Positions 18,575 to 28,129 are shown, numbered from the stretch's first letter. The stretch: 64,000 bases of DNA from Streptomyces avicenniae (GCF_000719135.1 NZ_JOEK01000014.1:124001-188000), one strand, 5' to 3'. Numbers and translations: made by a program. Notes: a model not told the origin generated them from the sequence alone.

Positions 18575-19105
18575 ATGGGCGTGACGACATTGTTCCTGAT
18601 GGTCGGCCTGCCCGGGGCCGGGAAGACGACGAGGGCCCGAGAGCTGGCCGCCGAGCACGGCGCGCTGCGGCTGACACCGGACGAGTGGATGATCCCCCTG
18701 TTCGGCGAGCCGGAGGCGGACGGGAAGCGCGATGTGCTGGAAGGACGGTTGCTCTGGCTCGCCCTGGAGGTGCTGCGCCTGGGAACCAGAGTGGTCCTGG
18801 ACTACGGGTGCTGGTCCCGCGACGAGAGGTCCGCGATCCGCTGGCTGGCGGCGTCCACGGGTGCGTCCGCCCGGCTCGTGTACGTGCCGGTGGACCTGGA
18901 CACCCAGCGGGCGAGAATCGCCCACCGTCGGTCCACCGCTCCGGAGGGGACCTTCCCGATGAGCGAGGCGGACCTCGTGCGCTGGCGGGCGCTGTTCCAG
19001 GAGCCCGACGCCGCCGAACTCGACGGCCAGGAGGTGGACAGCCCGCCGCCTGGGTGGCCCGGCTGGCCGGAGTGGGCCGCCGATCGGTGGCCGTCGTTCC
19101 GGTGA
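18575..19105 (+). CDS. P-loop ATPase/kinase-like protein
   Basis: A 176-residue soluble protein with an N-terminal Walker A GLPGAGKTT (about residues 9-17), the segment LRLTPDEWMIPLFG, and VVLDYGCWSRDERSAIR, the layout of AAA_33/zeta-toxin-like or gluconate-kinase-like small-molecule kinases. The lid region is around YVPVDLDTQRARIAHRR. The substrate cannot be deduced; relatives include chloramphenicol phosphotransferase-like and polynucleotide-kinase-like enzymes. The ATG at 18575 has GGGGAG 6 bases before it. It stands alone between the decayed gene and pyk (convergent). Confidence 0.8.
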   Translation: MGVTTLFLMVGLPGAGKTTRARELAAEHGALRLTPDEWMIPLFGEPEADGKRDVLEGRLLWLALEVLRLGTRVVLDYGCWSRDERSAIRWLAASTGASARLVYVPVDLDTQRARIAHRRSTAPEGTFPMSEADLVRWRALFQEPDAAELDGQEVDSPPPGWPGWPEWAADRWPSFR

Positions 19106-19371
19106 CCGGTCGTCCCTGGCCGCACGAGCCCCGGCGGGGTCGGGCGTCGGAGATGTCGGCGGGGCGGGGGCGGGCCCTTCGGCGACACGCCAGGGCCGAC
19201 GGACGGATCGGCGCCGCGCTGGCGGCGGCCGTGGCGGGAAGGGCGCTCCCCCGGTCGTCCGGTGGCGACTGTGGAGGGCGCGGGGAGACCCGCGCCGCGC
19301 CCCGGTATGACGAGGGGCGCCGACCGGTCGCGCATGGCGGCCGGGGCGCCCCAGGTACGCGCGCGGGGCCG

Positions 19372-20805
19372 TCAGCGCGGCGAGTCGTCCTCGCCGACGT
19401 GGTGGACGCGCACGAGGTTGGTGGTCCCGGGGGTGGAGGGAGGCGATCCGGCGGTCATGACGACGATCTCGCCCTGGCGGCAGCGGCCGAGGCGGAGCAG
19501 TTGCTCGTCCATCTGCGTCACCATCTCGTCGGTGGTCCGCACCGTCGGGACGAGATAGGTCTCGACGCCCCAGGTCAGCGTGAGCTGCGCGTGGGTGGCC
19601 GGGTCAGGTGTGAAGGCGACCACGGGGATCGGGGAGCGGTAGCGGGAGAGCCTGCGCGCGGTGTCGCCGCTCTGGGTGAAGGCGACCAGGAGTGCCGCGT
19701 CGAGGAAGTCGCCGATCTCGGCCGCCGCCCGCGCGACGGCGCCGCCCTGGGTACGCGGCTTGTTCTCCTCGGTCAGCGGCGCGAGGCCGCGCGCGAGCAT
19801 GACCTCCTCGGCCGCCGTGACGATCCTGGCCATGGTGGCGACCGTCTCGATCGGGTGGCGTCCGACACTGGTCTCGCCGGAGAGCATGACCGCGTCGGTG
19901 CCGTCCATGACGGCGTTGGCCACGTCAGAGGCCTCGGCGCGGGTGGGCCGGGAGTTCTCGATCATCGACTCCAGCATCTGCGTGGCGACGATGACGGGCT
20001 TCGCGTTGCGGCGGGCGAGGGCGACGGCACGCTTCTGCACCAGCGGGACGGCTTCGAGCGGAACCTCGACGCCGAGGTCGCCGCGGGCGACCATGATGCC
20101 GTCGAAGGCGCCGACGATGTCCGCGAGGTTCTCGTCCGCCTGGGGCTTCTCGATCTTCGCGATGACAGGGAGGAAGCGCCCTTCCTCGGCCATGACCCGG
20201 TGCACGTCCTTGATGTCGTCGCCGCTGCGGACGAACGACAGGGCGATGATGTCCACGCCGACGCGCAGTGCCCAGCGCAGGTCGTCGATGTCCTTGGGGG
20301 ACATCGCGGGCACGGACACGGCGACGCCCGGGAGGTTGAGCCCCTTGTGGTCGGAGACGAGGCCGCCCTCGACCACGGTGGTACGGACGTCGGCGCCCTC
20401 GACCGCGGTCACCTGAAGGGCGACCCGGCCGTCGTCCACGAGAATCCGCTCGCCCGGCGAGACGTCGCCGGTGAGACCGGCGTAGGTGGTGCCGCAGCGG
20501 GTGTGGTCACCGGGGACGTCGTCCGTCGTGATGGTGAATTCGTCGCCCGATTCGAGAAGCACGGGGCCTTCACGGAAGCTGCCGAGCCGGATCTTCGGGC
20601 CCTGGAGATCCGCCAGAATTCCGACACTGCGGTCCTTTTCCGCGGCGGCCCGGCGTACCCGCTGGTAACGCAGCTCGTGCTCGCGGTGGGCACCATGGCT
20701 CAGGTTCAGCCTGGCCACGTCCATACCAGCCTCGACCAGCGCGGCGATGCGCTCGTACGAGTCGGTGGCCGGCCCCAGTGTGCAGACGATTTTTGCTCGG
20801 CGCAT
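19372..20805 (-). CDS. pyk: Pyruvate kinase
   Basis: A 477-residue glycolytic enzyme converting phosphoenolpyruvate and ADP to pyruvate and ATP, normally a cytosolic tetramer. The N-terminus RRAKIVCTLGPATDSYE, NLSHG, the catalytic region IAKIEKPQADENLADIV with GIMVARGDLGVEV, and MLESMIENSRPTRAEASDVA are all present. Its place next to the ANTAR gene matches recalled Streptomyces order. The 265 bp between it and the P-loop gene hold no recognisable feature. Confidence 0.97.
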   Translation of the reverse strand: MRRAKIVCTLGPATDSYERIAALVEAGMDVARLNLSHGAHREHELRYQRVRRAAAEKDRSVGILADLQGPKIRLGSFREGPVLLESGDEFTITTDDVPGDHTRCGTTYAGLTGDVSPGERILVDDGRVALQVTAVEGADVRTTVVEGGLVSDHKGLNLPGVAVSVPAMSPKDIDDLRWALRVGVDIIALSFVRSGDDIKDVHRVMAEEGRFLPVIAKIEKPQADENLADIVGAFDGIMVARGDLGVEVPLEAVPLVQKRAVALARRNAKPVIVATQMLESMIENSRPTRAEASDVANAVMDGTDAVMLSGETSVGRHPIETVATMARIVTAAEEVMLARGLAPLTEENKPRTQGGAVARAAAEIGDFLDAALLVAFTQSGDTARRLSRYRSPIPVVAFTPDPATHAQLTLTWGVETYLVPTVRTTDEMVTQMDEQLLRLGRCRQGEIVVMTAGSPPSTPGTTNLVRVHHVGEDDSPR

Positions 20806-20895
20806 ACGGCCAACTGTAGGAGTTACCAGCCAGTAGGGAGCTATCCGGAAGTGACCACTAGGCGGCTTCCTTTTAACGAGAGGCCGACAAATTCG

Positions 20896-22362
20896 CTAAA
20901 TGAGCGGACCCTCGCTCTTTTGAGCTTTATCGGCGAGGCCGGGAAAGCCGGTGTTCCGGTATTGGCGAGGGAGAGCCTGCCCTTCGGGCGGAACGGCAAA
21001 CTCCGCCTCACGCCGCCGTCCGCCGCCCGCGTGCGCCCCGCGCAGCCCGAATGCGGTGAAAGCGGTCCTGACCGGCAGCGGATAGCGCGCGCCGCCGGTC
21101 AGTGTGTTGAGGATCACGGCCGCCCGGTGGGCGACCAGTCCGAGATCGGGGGTGCCGACACCGTGCGTGTGGCGCTCGGCGCCGAGCACGTGCACGCTGC
21201 CGGAGACGTCGGGGGCGAGCGTCAGCCGGTACCGGTCGTCCACCAGCAGGCGCCCCGCGGTGTCGCGCGGCGCGGCGTCCGCGAGGGCGCCGAGCAGCGG
21301 GTCGAGCGGCCGTTCCCGATAGCCGGTGGCCAGGACGAGGGCGTCCGTGGCGAGGCGGGACTCCTGGTCCTGTTCGCAGTGGTGGAGGTCGAGGTGCAGT
21401 CGGCCGCCGGTCCACCGGCCGCCGGAGACGCTGACGCCGGGGAGGAGGACGGCGTCGGGCCAGCCACCGCCCACCGTGCGCCGGTACAGCTCGTCGTGGA
21501 TGGCGGCCAGGGTGTCGTGGTCGATGGCCTTGTGCAGCTGCCACTGCTCGGTCACCAGTCGGTCGCGCACCGGTTCCGGCAGCCCGTGGAAGTAGCGGGT
21601 GTAGTCGGGCGTGAAGTGTTCGAGGCCCAGCTTGCTGTACTCCATGGGCGCGAAGGCCCGGCTGCGGCTGAGCCAGTGCAGGCCGTCGAGGCCCTCGGGC
21701 CTGCGGCGGAGGAGGTCGAGGAAGACCTCGGCGCCGGACTGGCCGGAGCCGACGACCGTGACGTGGCCTGCCGCGAGGAGCGCGTCGCGTCGGCCCAGGT
21801 AGTCGGCGGAGTGGAGCACGGGGCCGGGGCCCTGGGTGGTGAGGTGGCGCAGCGGTCCGGGGATGTGGGGCGCGGTGCCGATGCCGATGGCCAGGTGCCG
21901 GGCGTGGGTGACGTGGTGGGTCTCCCCGGTGTCCGTGAGGCGGGTGACGGCCAGTTCGAAGACGGCGTGGCCGCTGTCCCAGCGGACGCCGTCGATCCGG
22001 TGGCCGAAGTGGAGCCCTGGCACGCCGTCCGCGACCCAGCGGCAGTAGGCGTCGTACTCCGCGCGCGGGCTGTGGAAGCGCTCGGAGAAGTAGAAGGGGT
22101 AGAGGCGCTCGGTGTGCCGCAGGTAGTTGAGGAAGCTCCAGCGGCTGGTGGGGTCGGCCAGCGTGACGAGGTCGGCGAGGAAGGGGACCTGGAGGGTGGC
22201 GTCCTCGATGAGGAGGCCGGGGTGCCAGCGGAAGGCGGGTTCGCGTTCGAACCAGGCGGCGCGCAGTCCGGTCGGCTGGGCGAGGGCGGCCAGGGAGAGG
22301 TTGGCCGGGCCGATGCCGATTCCGGCCAGGTCGAGGGGGCGGGTCGGGTCGGTGGGGGTCAT
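20896..22362 (-). CDS. Siderophore-type L-lysine/L-ornithine/diamine N-monooxygenase
   Basis: A 488-residue flavin-dependent N-hydroxylating monooxygenase of the IucD/PvdA/DesB family. It has the FAD motif GIGIGPANLSLAAL near residue 14, FLADLVTLADPTSRWSFLNY, NADPH motif VTVVGSGQSGAEVF, and the substrate loop HTHGVGTPDLGLVAHRA. Such enzymes make N-hydroxy diamines for hydroxamate siderophores. The start overlaps the decarboxylase stop by 4 bp (ATGA), so the pair is coupled. Decarboxylation before hydroxylation suggests a DesA/DesB-like route to N-hydroxycadaverine or N-hydroxyputrescine. No synthetase, acyltransferase or transporter lies beside it, and I found no iron-box (DmdR/IdeR) operator upstream. 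Confidence 0.88.
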   Translation of the reverse strand: MTPTDPTRPLDLAGIGIGPANLSLAALAQPTGLRAAWFEREPAFRWHPGLLIEDATLQVPFLADLVTLADPTSRWSFLNYLRHTERLYPFYFSERFHSPRAEYDAYCRWVADGVPGLHFGHRIDGVRWDSGHAVFELAVTRLTDTGETHHVTHARHLAIGIGTAPHIPGPLRHLTTQGPGPVLHSADYLGRRDALLAAGHVTVVGSGQSGAEVFLDLLRRRPEGLDGLHWLSRSRAFAPMEYSKLGLEHFTPDYTRYFHGLPEPVRDRLVTEQWQLHKAIDHDTLAAIHDELYRRTVGGGWPDAVLLPGVSVSGGRWTGGRLHLDLHHCEQDQESRLATDALVLATGYRERPLDPLLGALADAAPRDTAGRLLVDDRYRLTLAPDVSGSVHVLGAERHTHGVGTPDLGLVAHRAAVILNTLTGGARYPLPVRTAFTAFGLRGAHAGGGRRREAEFAVPPEGQALPRQYRNTGFPGLADKAQKSEGPLI

Positions 22363-23906
22363 GGGGAGCCGGGTCCTTGGGCGCTGTCCGCCTGCGGGCG
22401 CGGGCGGGCGGAGGGTGGGGAGGCGCTGGGGGTGCTGGCGGGGTGTGAGGTGCGGTGGGTGTGGCGGTCGAGCACGAGTTTGAGCAGCGCGGCGAGGTCA
22501 CCGCCCTGGACATGCGGGTTGAGCAGGGTCGCCTTGAGCCACAGGACAGGGCGTCCGTCGGCGTCGGGTGCCTGGGCCCTGCCGAGGACGGCGCGGCCGT
22601 CCGTGAGGAGGTCGCGGCGGAGGTCGGCCACCTGTCCGTCGGTCGCGCCCGCGGGGCGGAAGAGGACGGTGCTGATCGTCGGCTCGGCCTGGAGCGTGAG
22701 GGCGGGGTGGGCGTCGATCAGCGCGGCGAGGTCACGGGCGGCGGCGCAGACGGCGTCGATGAGGCGGGCGAGTCCGGCGCGGCCGAGGGCGCGGAAGGTG
22801 ACGGCCGTCTTGAGGACGTCGGGGCGGCGGGTCGTGCGGAGGGAGCGGCCGAGGAGGTCGGGCAGTCCCGCGGCGGTGTCGTCGTCCGCGTTGAGGTAGT
22901 CGGCGCGGTGGCCGAGGGGGGCGAGCGCGGCGGTGTCGGGGACGGTGAGCAGCCCGGCGGCGACGGGTTGCCAGCCGAGTTTGTGCAGGTCGAGGGTGAC
23001 GCTGTCGGCGCGTTCGATCCCGGCGACGCGTGGGGCGTGCAGAGGGCTGAGCAGGAGGGGGCCGCCGTACGCGGCGTCGATGTGGAGGAGGGTGGGGCGG
23101 CGGTCGCGGTGCGCGGCGACGGTGTCGGCGAGTGCGGGCAGCGGATCGATCACGCCGGAGTCGGTGGTGCCCGCCGTGCCGACGACGAGCGCGGGGGTGG
23201 GCGGGCCGGGGTCGCAGCGCAGGGTGTCGAGGCGGTCGAGCGCCTGGTGCACGGTGACGGGATCGAGGACGCCGCGCGGCGTCGGGAGCACGTGGGGGGC
23301 GGGCAGGCCGAGGATCCAGGTGGCGCGGTGGACGCTGTGGTGGGCGTTCGCCCCGCACAGGACGGTCAGGGGCGGGAGGTGGGGGAAGCGTTCGCGGGCG
23401 AGCAGGACGGCCAGGAGGTTGGACTCCGTGCCTCCGGTCGTGATCAGGGCGTCGGGGGCGCGGCCGGAGGGGTGGACCAGGCGGGCGAGTTCGGCGGTGA
23501 CCTGGGTTTCGAGGGCGGAGGCGGCCGGGGCCTGGTCCCAGGAGTCGAGTGAGGGGTTGAGGGCGGAGGCGGCCAGGTCGGCGGCGGTGGCGACGGCGAG
23601 TGGCGGGCAGTGGAGGTGGGCCGCGCAGTGGGGGTCCGCCGGGTCGGCGGCGCCTTCGGTGAGGGCGAGGACGAGGGTGCGCAGTGCCTCGTCGGTGCCG
23701 AGCCCGTGCTCGGGCAGGGCGGGCCCGCAGCGTTCCGCGAGGCGTCGGGAGACGGCGCCAGGCCCGCCCTCCGGGAGGGGGCCGCAGCGGGTGGCGGCGC
23801 CGTCGGCGAGGGCGGTGAGCACCGTGTCCACCAACGGCCGCAGGGCGCGGGACCCGGCGGTGCCGCCCGCGAGCGCGGCGGGGTCGGGCGGGGCGGGCGC
23901 GGACAT
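22359..23906 (-). CDS. PLP-dependent amino-acid decarboxylase (DesA/DABA-type)
   Basis: A 515-residue group II decarboxylase. GGTESNLLAVLLAR, ANAHHSVHRATWILG, HIDAAYGGPLLLS and the Schiff-base motif DLHKLGWQPVAAG (Lys in HK) are visible, and LNADDDTAAGLPDLLGRSL is the family's flexible loop. It probably decarboxylates lysine, ornithine or diaminobutyrate to feed the downstream N-monooxygenase. The C-terminus has a Ser/Pro/Arg-rich tail. The gene is unusually GC-rich and full of reverse-strand open frames. It is first of the two-gene unit; the 240 bp before it show no clear promoter. Confidence 0.88.
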   Translation of the reverse strand: MSAPAPPDPAALAGGTAGSRALRPLVDTVLTALADGAATRCGPLPEGGPGAVSRRLAERCGPALPEHGLGTDEALRTLVLALTEGAADPADPHCAAHLHCPPLAVATAADLAASALNPSLDSWDQAPAASALETQVTAELARLVHPSGRAPDALITTGGTESNLLAVLLARERFPHLPPLTVLCGANAHHSVHRATWILGLPAPHVLPTPRGVLDPVTVHQALDRLDTLRCDPGPPTPALVVGTAGTTDSGVIDPLPALADTVAAHRDRRPTLLHIDAAYGGPLLLSPLHAPRVAGIERADSVTLDLHKLGWQPVAAGLLTVPDTAALAPLGHRADYLNADDDTAAGLPDLLGRSLRTTRRPDVLKTAVTFRALGRAGLARLIDAVCAAARDLAALIDAHPALTLQAEPTISTVLFRPAGATDGQVADLRRDLLTDGRAVLGRAQAPDADGRPVLWLKATLLNPHVQGGDLAALLKLVLDRHTHRTSHPASTPSASPPSARPRPQADSAQGPGSP

Positions 23907-24149
23907 GGCGGGTCACTCTCCGGGATCTGGGCGGTCGGGGACGGTGCGCGGTGCGGGCCGTGCCTGGGCCGAACGGCTGACGGCGCGCACAACGTATGCC
24001 GCGCGGGCGGGAGAGGGGCGCCCGTTGCGCGGCCGTTCCCCCGAAGGAGGGAAGCGCGAACAGATGTCTGAGGAACGGCGGGAGACACGGCGGTGAGCCG
24101 TGGGACGGGTGGGACCGGCGGGTCCGAAGGGGAAGGCGGTGGCGGGGCG

Positions 24150-24533
24150 TCAGGGGCGCGCGGCGGCGGTCGTCTCCGCGTACGCCTCACGGGCGGCCAT
24201 CAGCTCTTCCCAGTGCTTCTCGGTCCAGGCGCAGACGACGGCGAGCGGTTCGAGGAGCCCGCGCCCCAGCGGCGTCAGGGCGTACTCGACGTGGGGCGTG
24301 GGCCCGGGGCGCTCGGTCCTGGTGATCAGCCCGTCGCGCTGGAGCGCGCGCAGCGTGTGCGTGAGGACCTTCGCCGTGGTGCGGTGCAGCGGCACCCGCA
24401 GTTCGGAGAAGCGGCGCGGGCCGTCCGCGAGGCAGACGAGGACGAGCGGTGCCCACTTGTCCGTGAACCGCAGAGGCAGCAGAACGGACGGGCACAGTTC
24501 CTCGAACATGTCGCGCCGCAGCGGTTCGCTCAT
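24150..24533 (-). CDS. HxlR family transcriptional regulator
   Basis: A 127-residue MarR/HxlR-type winged helix repressor or activator. The conserved cysteine and helix entry CPSVLLPLRFTDKWAPLVL is followed by GPRRFSELRVPLHRTTAKVLTHTLRAL (in parts) and the wing DGLITRTERPGPTPHVEYAL. Start ATG at 24533. It diverges from an NAD(P)-binding gene 92 bp away, the usual arrangement in which HxlR proteins sense electrophiles or redox stress and control the adjacent reductase. Confidence 0.92.
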   Translation of the reverse strand: MSEPLRRDMFEELCPSVLLPLRFTDKWAPLVLVCLADGPRRFSELRVPLHRTTAKVLTHTLRALQRDGLITRTERPGPTPHVEYALTPLGRGLLEPLAVVCAWTEKHWEELMAAREAYAETTAAARP

Positions 24534-24624
24534 GCGCTCCACGGTAGCCCGTACGCCGGTATCCCCTGGGGTACCGGGGGTGGGGCTACGGTCCGGCGGC
24601 AGGAACGACTGTCGGAGGTAACGG

Positions 24625-25299
24625 ATGAGCGGGTTCGTGGTGTGGGGCGCCGGGGGCAGGGCCGGGCGGCGCGCGGTGGCGGAGGCGCGTGCCAGGGGGC
24701 ACGAGGTGACGGCGGTGGTACGGGACCCGGCGGCGCACGCCGACGCGTTCGCCGACGACGCGCCGGGTGACGGCGGCGGGCGGGCCGGGAGCGTACGGCT
24801 CGTCGCGGGCGACGCCACCGACGCCGCCCGCGTGGCCGAACTGACGGCCGGGGCCGACGTGGTGATCAGCGCGGCGGCGGTGTACGGCCCGGGGACGGAC
24901 CCGGACGCGTTCTTCACCGCGTCGTCCCGGGCGCTGCTCGCGGGCGTACGGGCGGGCGGCGTACGGCGGCTGCTGGTCGTCGGCCTCGCGTCGCTGCTGC
25001 CCGGCCCGGAGGGCAGGCCGCTGCTGGAGACCATGGGACTGCCGCAGGAGTTCATGCCGTTCGTGCTGGCGCACCGGAAGGGCCTGGACGTCCTGCGGCA
25101 GGAGGGCGCCGACGTGGACTGGCTGTACGCCAGCCCCGCCGGGGACTTCGACCACGACGGCGTGCGCACCGGCCGGTACGGGATCGCCGCGCACGGCGAT
25201 CCCGCGGACCGGATCTCCTACCAGGACTTCGCCGTCGCCCTGCTGGACGAGGCGGAGAGGCCGCGGCACCGGCACACCCACCTGGCCGTCACCGGCTGA
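24625..25299 (+). CDS. NAD(P)-binding NmrA/SDR-like protein
   Basis: A 224-residue Rossmann-fold protein with N-terminal VVWGAGGRAGRRAV (GxxGxxG dinucleotide loop at about residues 8-13), AGDATDAARVAEL and a later HRKGLDVLRQEGADVDWLYASP segment, as in atypical short-chain dehydrogenases of the NmrA/YwnB group. It may be an oxidoreductase or a redox sensor. ATG at 24625 with CGGAGGT 7 bases before it. Its expression is likely controlled by the divergent HxlR gene. The last 11 bp overlap the convergent pepN 3' end. Confidence 0.87.
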   Translation: MSGFVVWGAGGRAGRRAVAEARARGHEVTAVVRDPAAHADAFADDAPGDGGGRAGSVRLVAGDATDAARVAELTAGADVVISAAAVYGPGTDPDAFFTASSRALLAGVRAGGVRRLLVVGLASLLPGPEGRPLLETMGLPQEFMPFVLAHRKGLDVLRQEGADVDWLYASPAGDFDHDGVRTGRYGIAAHGDPADRISYQDFAVALLDEAERPRHRHTHLAVTG

Positions 25300-27793
25300 G
25301 GCTCCGCAGCGCCCGCCGCTCGTCGTCCACCTGGTCGGCGAGCCAGCGCCGCAGGGCCGGGTGCAGGTCGTCCCCGGCGAGGCAGCGCTCGGCCAGCGCG
25401 ACCGTCCCCTCGTCCGTGAAGCCGCGCGGGTACCCGGAGCGGGCGACGGTGGTGGCCAGCGAGTGGCCGCGCCGCCCGGCGACGGCGACGGCAGCCGGGA
25501 AGTACCGCTCGACGTACGGGGCGAGCAGGTCGCGCTGCTCCGGCTGCCAGAAGCCCTCGGTGGTCGCGGCGAACAGGTAGTTCGACAGCCGGTCGGCCGG
25601 GTCGAACAGGTCGTCCCAGGCGGCGGCCTTGGCCTCCGCGTCGGGCAGGGAGGCGCGGCAGCGCGCCGCGCCCTCCTGCCCCGAGGCGCCGGGGTCACGC
25701 GCGACCTCGGCGTCGATCTCGGCGGCGTCGGTGGCCCCGAGTACGGCGAGCCGCTGGAGCAGGATCCAGCGCAGTTCCGGGTCGAGCGCGGGCCCGCCAG
25801 GCACGGTCCCCGCGTCCCACCAGCGGCGGATCGTGCCGGGCTCGGTGGCGGCCGTGACGGCGGCGCGGACCGCGACGAGGCGGCGGGCCGGGTCGGAGCC
25901 GTCGGCGGTGCGCTCCAGGATGTCGTCGGTGACGGCCGTCAGGACGGCGAGGGCCTGCGGGCGGTCGGCGAGCGGCACGTACCGGTCGGCGAGCTGCGTG
26001 CGGGCGAACCGCAGCACGCTCGACAGGACGGCGCTGGACGGCTCGCCTGGCAGGTTGCCGCGCGCGGCGGCGAGGAAGGCGAACGGTGACAGCAGGCCGT
26101 CGCGGACCATCTCGCGCGCCGCGTTCCACACGACGGCGCGCGTCAGCGGGTCGCCGAGGGTGGACAGGACGCGCTGCGCGGTGTCCCACGACTCGGGGTC
26201 GAGGCGGACCTTGGCGTAGGTGAGGTCGCCCTCGTTGAGGACGACGAGGTCGGGCCGCGGCCCGGTGAAGGTGTGCCGCGTCGTGCCGTCCTCGGCGGTC
26301 AGCTCGATGTCGGTGACCGCGCGCGCGACACTGGCCTGCGGGTTGGCGGGCTCGGTGTCGTAGAGGCCGACGCGCAGGCGGTGCGGGCGCCCGCCGGTGT
26401 GCGTGACGTCGAGGTGCCAGGCCACCGGTTCGACGGTGACGGCCGGGTCGAGCGTGTCGGGGCCGCTGGTGCGCAGCCACGCGTCGGCCCAGTCGGCGAC
26501 GGGGCGGCCCGAGGCGCGCGCCATCGCGTCGATGAAGTCGGCGAGCGTCGCGTTGCCGAAGCGGTTGCGGGTGATGTGGTCGTTGATGCCCGCGAGGAAG
26601 CGGTCCTCGCCGAGCCAGGTGACGAGCTGCCGCAGCGCCGAGGCGCCCTTGGCGTACGAGATGCCGTCGAAGTTGTTCCAGGCGGACGCGGTGTCGGGCA
26701 CGTCCTCGGCGCGCGGGGCGACGGGGTGGGTGGAGGGCCGCTGGTCCACCTCGTAGCCCCAGGGCTTGCGCACGGTGGCGAACTCGGCCCACGGCCGGTA
26801 CGCCGTGGCCTCGGACAGGACCTGGTAGCCCATGTACTCGGCGAAGGACTCGTTCAGCCACACGTCGTCCCACCAGCGCAGCGTCACGAGGTCGCCGAAC
26901 CACATGTGCGCCATCTCGTGCGCGATGACGACGCCGCGCACCTCGCGCTCCGTGTCGGTGACGGCGGAGCGGAAGACGAACTCGTCCCGGAAGGTGACGA
27001 GCCCCGGGTTCTCCATCGCCCCGGCGTTGAACTCGGGCACGAACGCCTGGTCGTAGGAGTCGAACGGGTAGGGCTCGTCGAAGAGTTCGTGGTACCGGTC
27101 GAAGCAGCGCCGCGTGATGTCGAGGATCTCGTCGGCCTCCTTGTCGAGGTAAGGGGCCAGCGAGCGGCGCGCGTGGATACCGAAGGGCAGTCCGGCGTGC
27201 TCGGTGCGCACGGAGTGGTATGGACCGGCGGCGACGGCCATCAGGTACGTGCTGACGCGCGGCGTGGTGGCGCAGCGCCAGCGGCCCGGCTCGCCCTCGA
27301 CGGGGGTGGCCACCCCGTTGCCCAGCACCGTCCAGTCGGCGGGCGCGGTGACCGTCACGTCGAGGACGGCCTTGAGGTCGGGCTGGTCGAAGGAGGGGAA
27401 GACCTTCGGCCCCTCGGTCATACAACACATGGAGTAGAGGTAGGTGAGCCCGTCGGCGGGGTCGGTGAAGCGGTGCATGCCCTCACCCGTCGTGGAGTAG
27501 CGCATGTCCGCGGCGATGCGCAGCTCGTGCTCCCCCTCGGTCAGTCCGGCCAGCGGGTAGCGCCCGTCCGCGAGCGCCGCCGGGTCGAGCGTGCGGCCGT
27601 CGAGCGTGATGCCGTGGAGCGTCTCGGGGACCAGTTCGACGAACGTGTCGCCCGCCCGGAGCGCGGTGAAGCGGATGACGGTCTCGGAGGCGAAGGTGTC
27701 GGGACCGCGCGTGAAGTCGAGGTCGATCGCGTACCGGTGGACGTCGAGGAGCTGTGCGCGGGCTTCCGCTTCGACGCGGGTCAGTGAAGGCAT
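25289..27793 (-). CDS. pepN: Aminopeptidase N (M1 family)
   Basis: An 834-residue zinc aminopeptidase that removes N-terminal residues from peptides in the cytosol. The substrate-anchoring GAMEN motif lies near residue 265. The zinc site HEMAHMWFGDL with the downstream Glu in WLNESFAEYMG is intact. The long C-terminal ERAP1-like helical domain is present. I choose the ATG giving MPSLTRVEAEARAQ (27793); another ATG lies three codons upstream, and neither has a strong ribosome binding site. Confidence 0.95.
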   Translation of the reverse strand: MPSLTRVEAEARAQLLDVHRYAIDLDFTRGPDTFASETVIRFTALRAGDTFVELVPETLHGITLDGRTLDPAALADGRYPLAGLTEGEHELRIAADMRYSTTGEGMHRFTDPADGLTYLYSMCCMTEGPKVFPSFDQPDLKAVLDVTVTAPADWTVLGNGVATPVEGEPGRWRCATTPRVSTYLMAVAAGPYHSVRTEHAGLPFGIHARRSLAPYLDKEADEILDITRRCFDRYHELFDEPYPFDSYDQAFVPEFNAGAMENPGLVTFRDEFVFRSAVTDTEREVRGVVIAHEMAHMWFGDLVTLRWWDDVWLNESFAEYMGYQVLSEATAYRPWAEFATVRKPWGYEVDQRPSTHPVAPRAEDVPDTASAWNNFDGISYAKGASALRQLVTWLGEDRFLAGINDHITRNRFGNATLADFIDAMARASGRPVADWADAWLRTSGPDTLDPAVTVEPVAWHLDVTHTGGRPHRLRVGLYDTEPANPQASVARAVTDIELTAEDGTTRHTFTGPRPDLVVLNEGDLTYAKVRLDPESWDTAQRVLSTLGDPLTRAVVWNAAREMVRDGLLSPFAFLAAARGNLPGEPSSAVLSSVLRFARTQLADRYVPLADRPQALAVLTAVTDDILERTADGSDPARRLVAVRAAVTAATEPGTIRRWWDAGTVPGGPALDPELRWILLQRLAVLGATDAAEIDAEVARDPGASGQEGAARCRASLPDAEAKAAAWDDLFDPADRLSNYLFAATTEGFWQPEQRDLLAPYVERYFPAAVAVAGRRGHSLATTVARSGYPRGFTDEGTVALAERCLAGDDLHPALRRWLADQVDDERRALRSLSR

Positions 27794-27990
27794 GGGGATC
27801 ATGCTGCCGTACGGGTGTCCGGGGGCGCACGTGAGTTGGCCCGTGGCCACCGGCGGGTCGGCAGGGGGCCGGGGGTGCCGCACGGGTCGCACGGATCACA
27901 GGGGGCGCGGTACGTGACACGCGGCTCGGGAAGTTCGTGCGGTCGGCTGCATGTGCCGACGGCGGCGGGCGGCGCGACGACCGGAACAGG

Positions 27991-28006
27991 ATTGGTCCAG
28001 TCCAAA
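27991..28006 (+). promoter_or_regulatory. DasR-like operator (dre) upstream of the chitinase gene
   Basis: ATTGGTCCAGTCCAAA resembles the known DasR site ACTGGTCTAGACCAGT at 11 of 16 positions, with TTGG/CCAA outer arms. It sits three bases upstream of a -35 element, where a repressor would block polymerase. DasR links GlcNAc to chitinase expression in Streptomyces. The assignment is by eye. Confidence 0.55.
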
Positions 28007-28009
28007 GCC

Positions 28010-28038
28010 TTGACGGTCTGTGCCGCCACTCCTTAAAT
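28010..28038 (+). promoter_or_regulatory. Promoter of the chitinase gene
   Basis: TTGACG (28010-28015), 17-bp spacer, TTAAAT (28033-28038). This is a near-consensus housekeeping promoter about 92 bp before the GH18 start. Confidence 0.6.
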
Positions 28039-28129
28039 CAAGCCCTGAACGGAACGCGGCGGGCCCGCCGGGATTGTCATAGTCATGCCATAGAGCACCC
28101 CCACCGCCACGTATCGGATGTGATGCGTC

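Noticed and set aside
17911..22899. A 1662-codon plus-strand open frame
   Set aside because: It runs antisense through pyk and the siderophore genes; long antisense frames arise from GC-rich codon bias, and it has no recognisable domains.
23907..24149. Iron-box (DmdR/IdeR) operator upstream of the siderophore pair
   Set aside because: No TTAGGTTAGGCTAACC-like 19-mer seen; the region is uniformly GC-rich.
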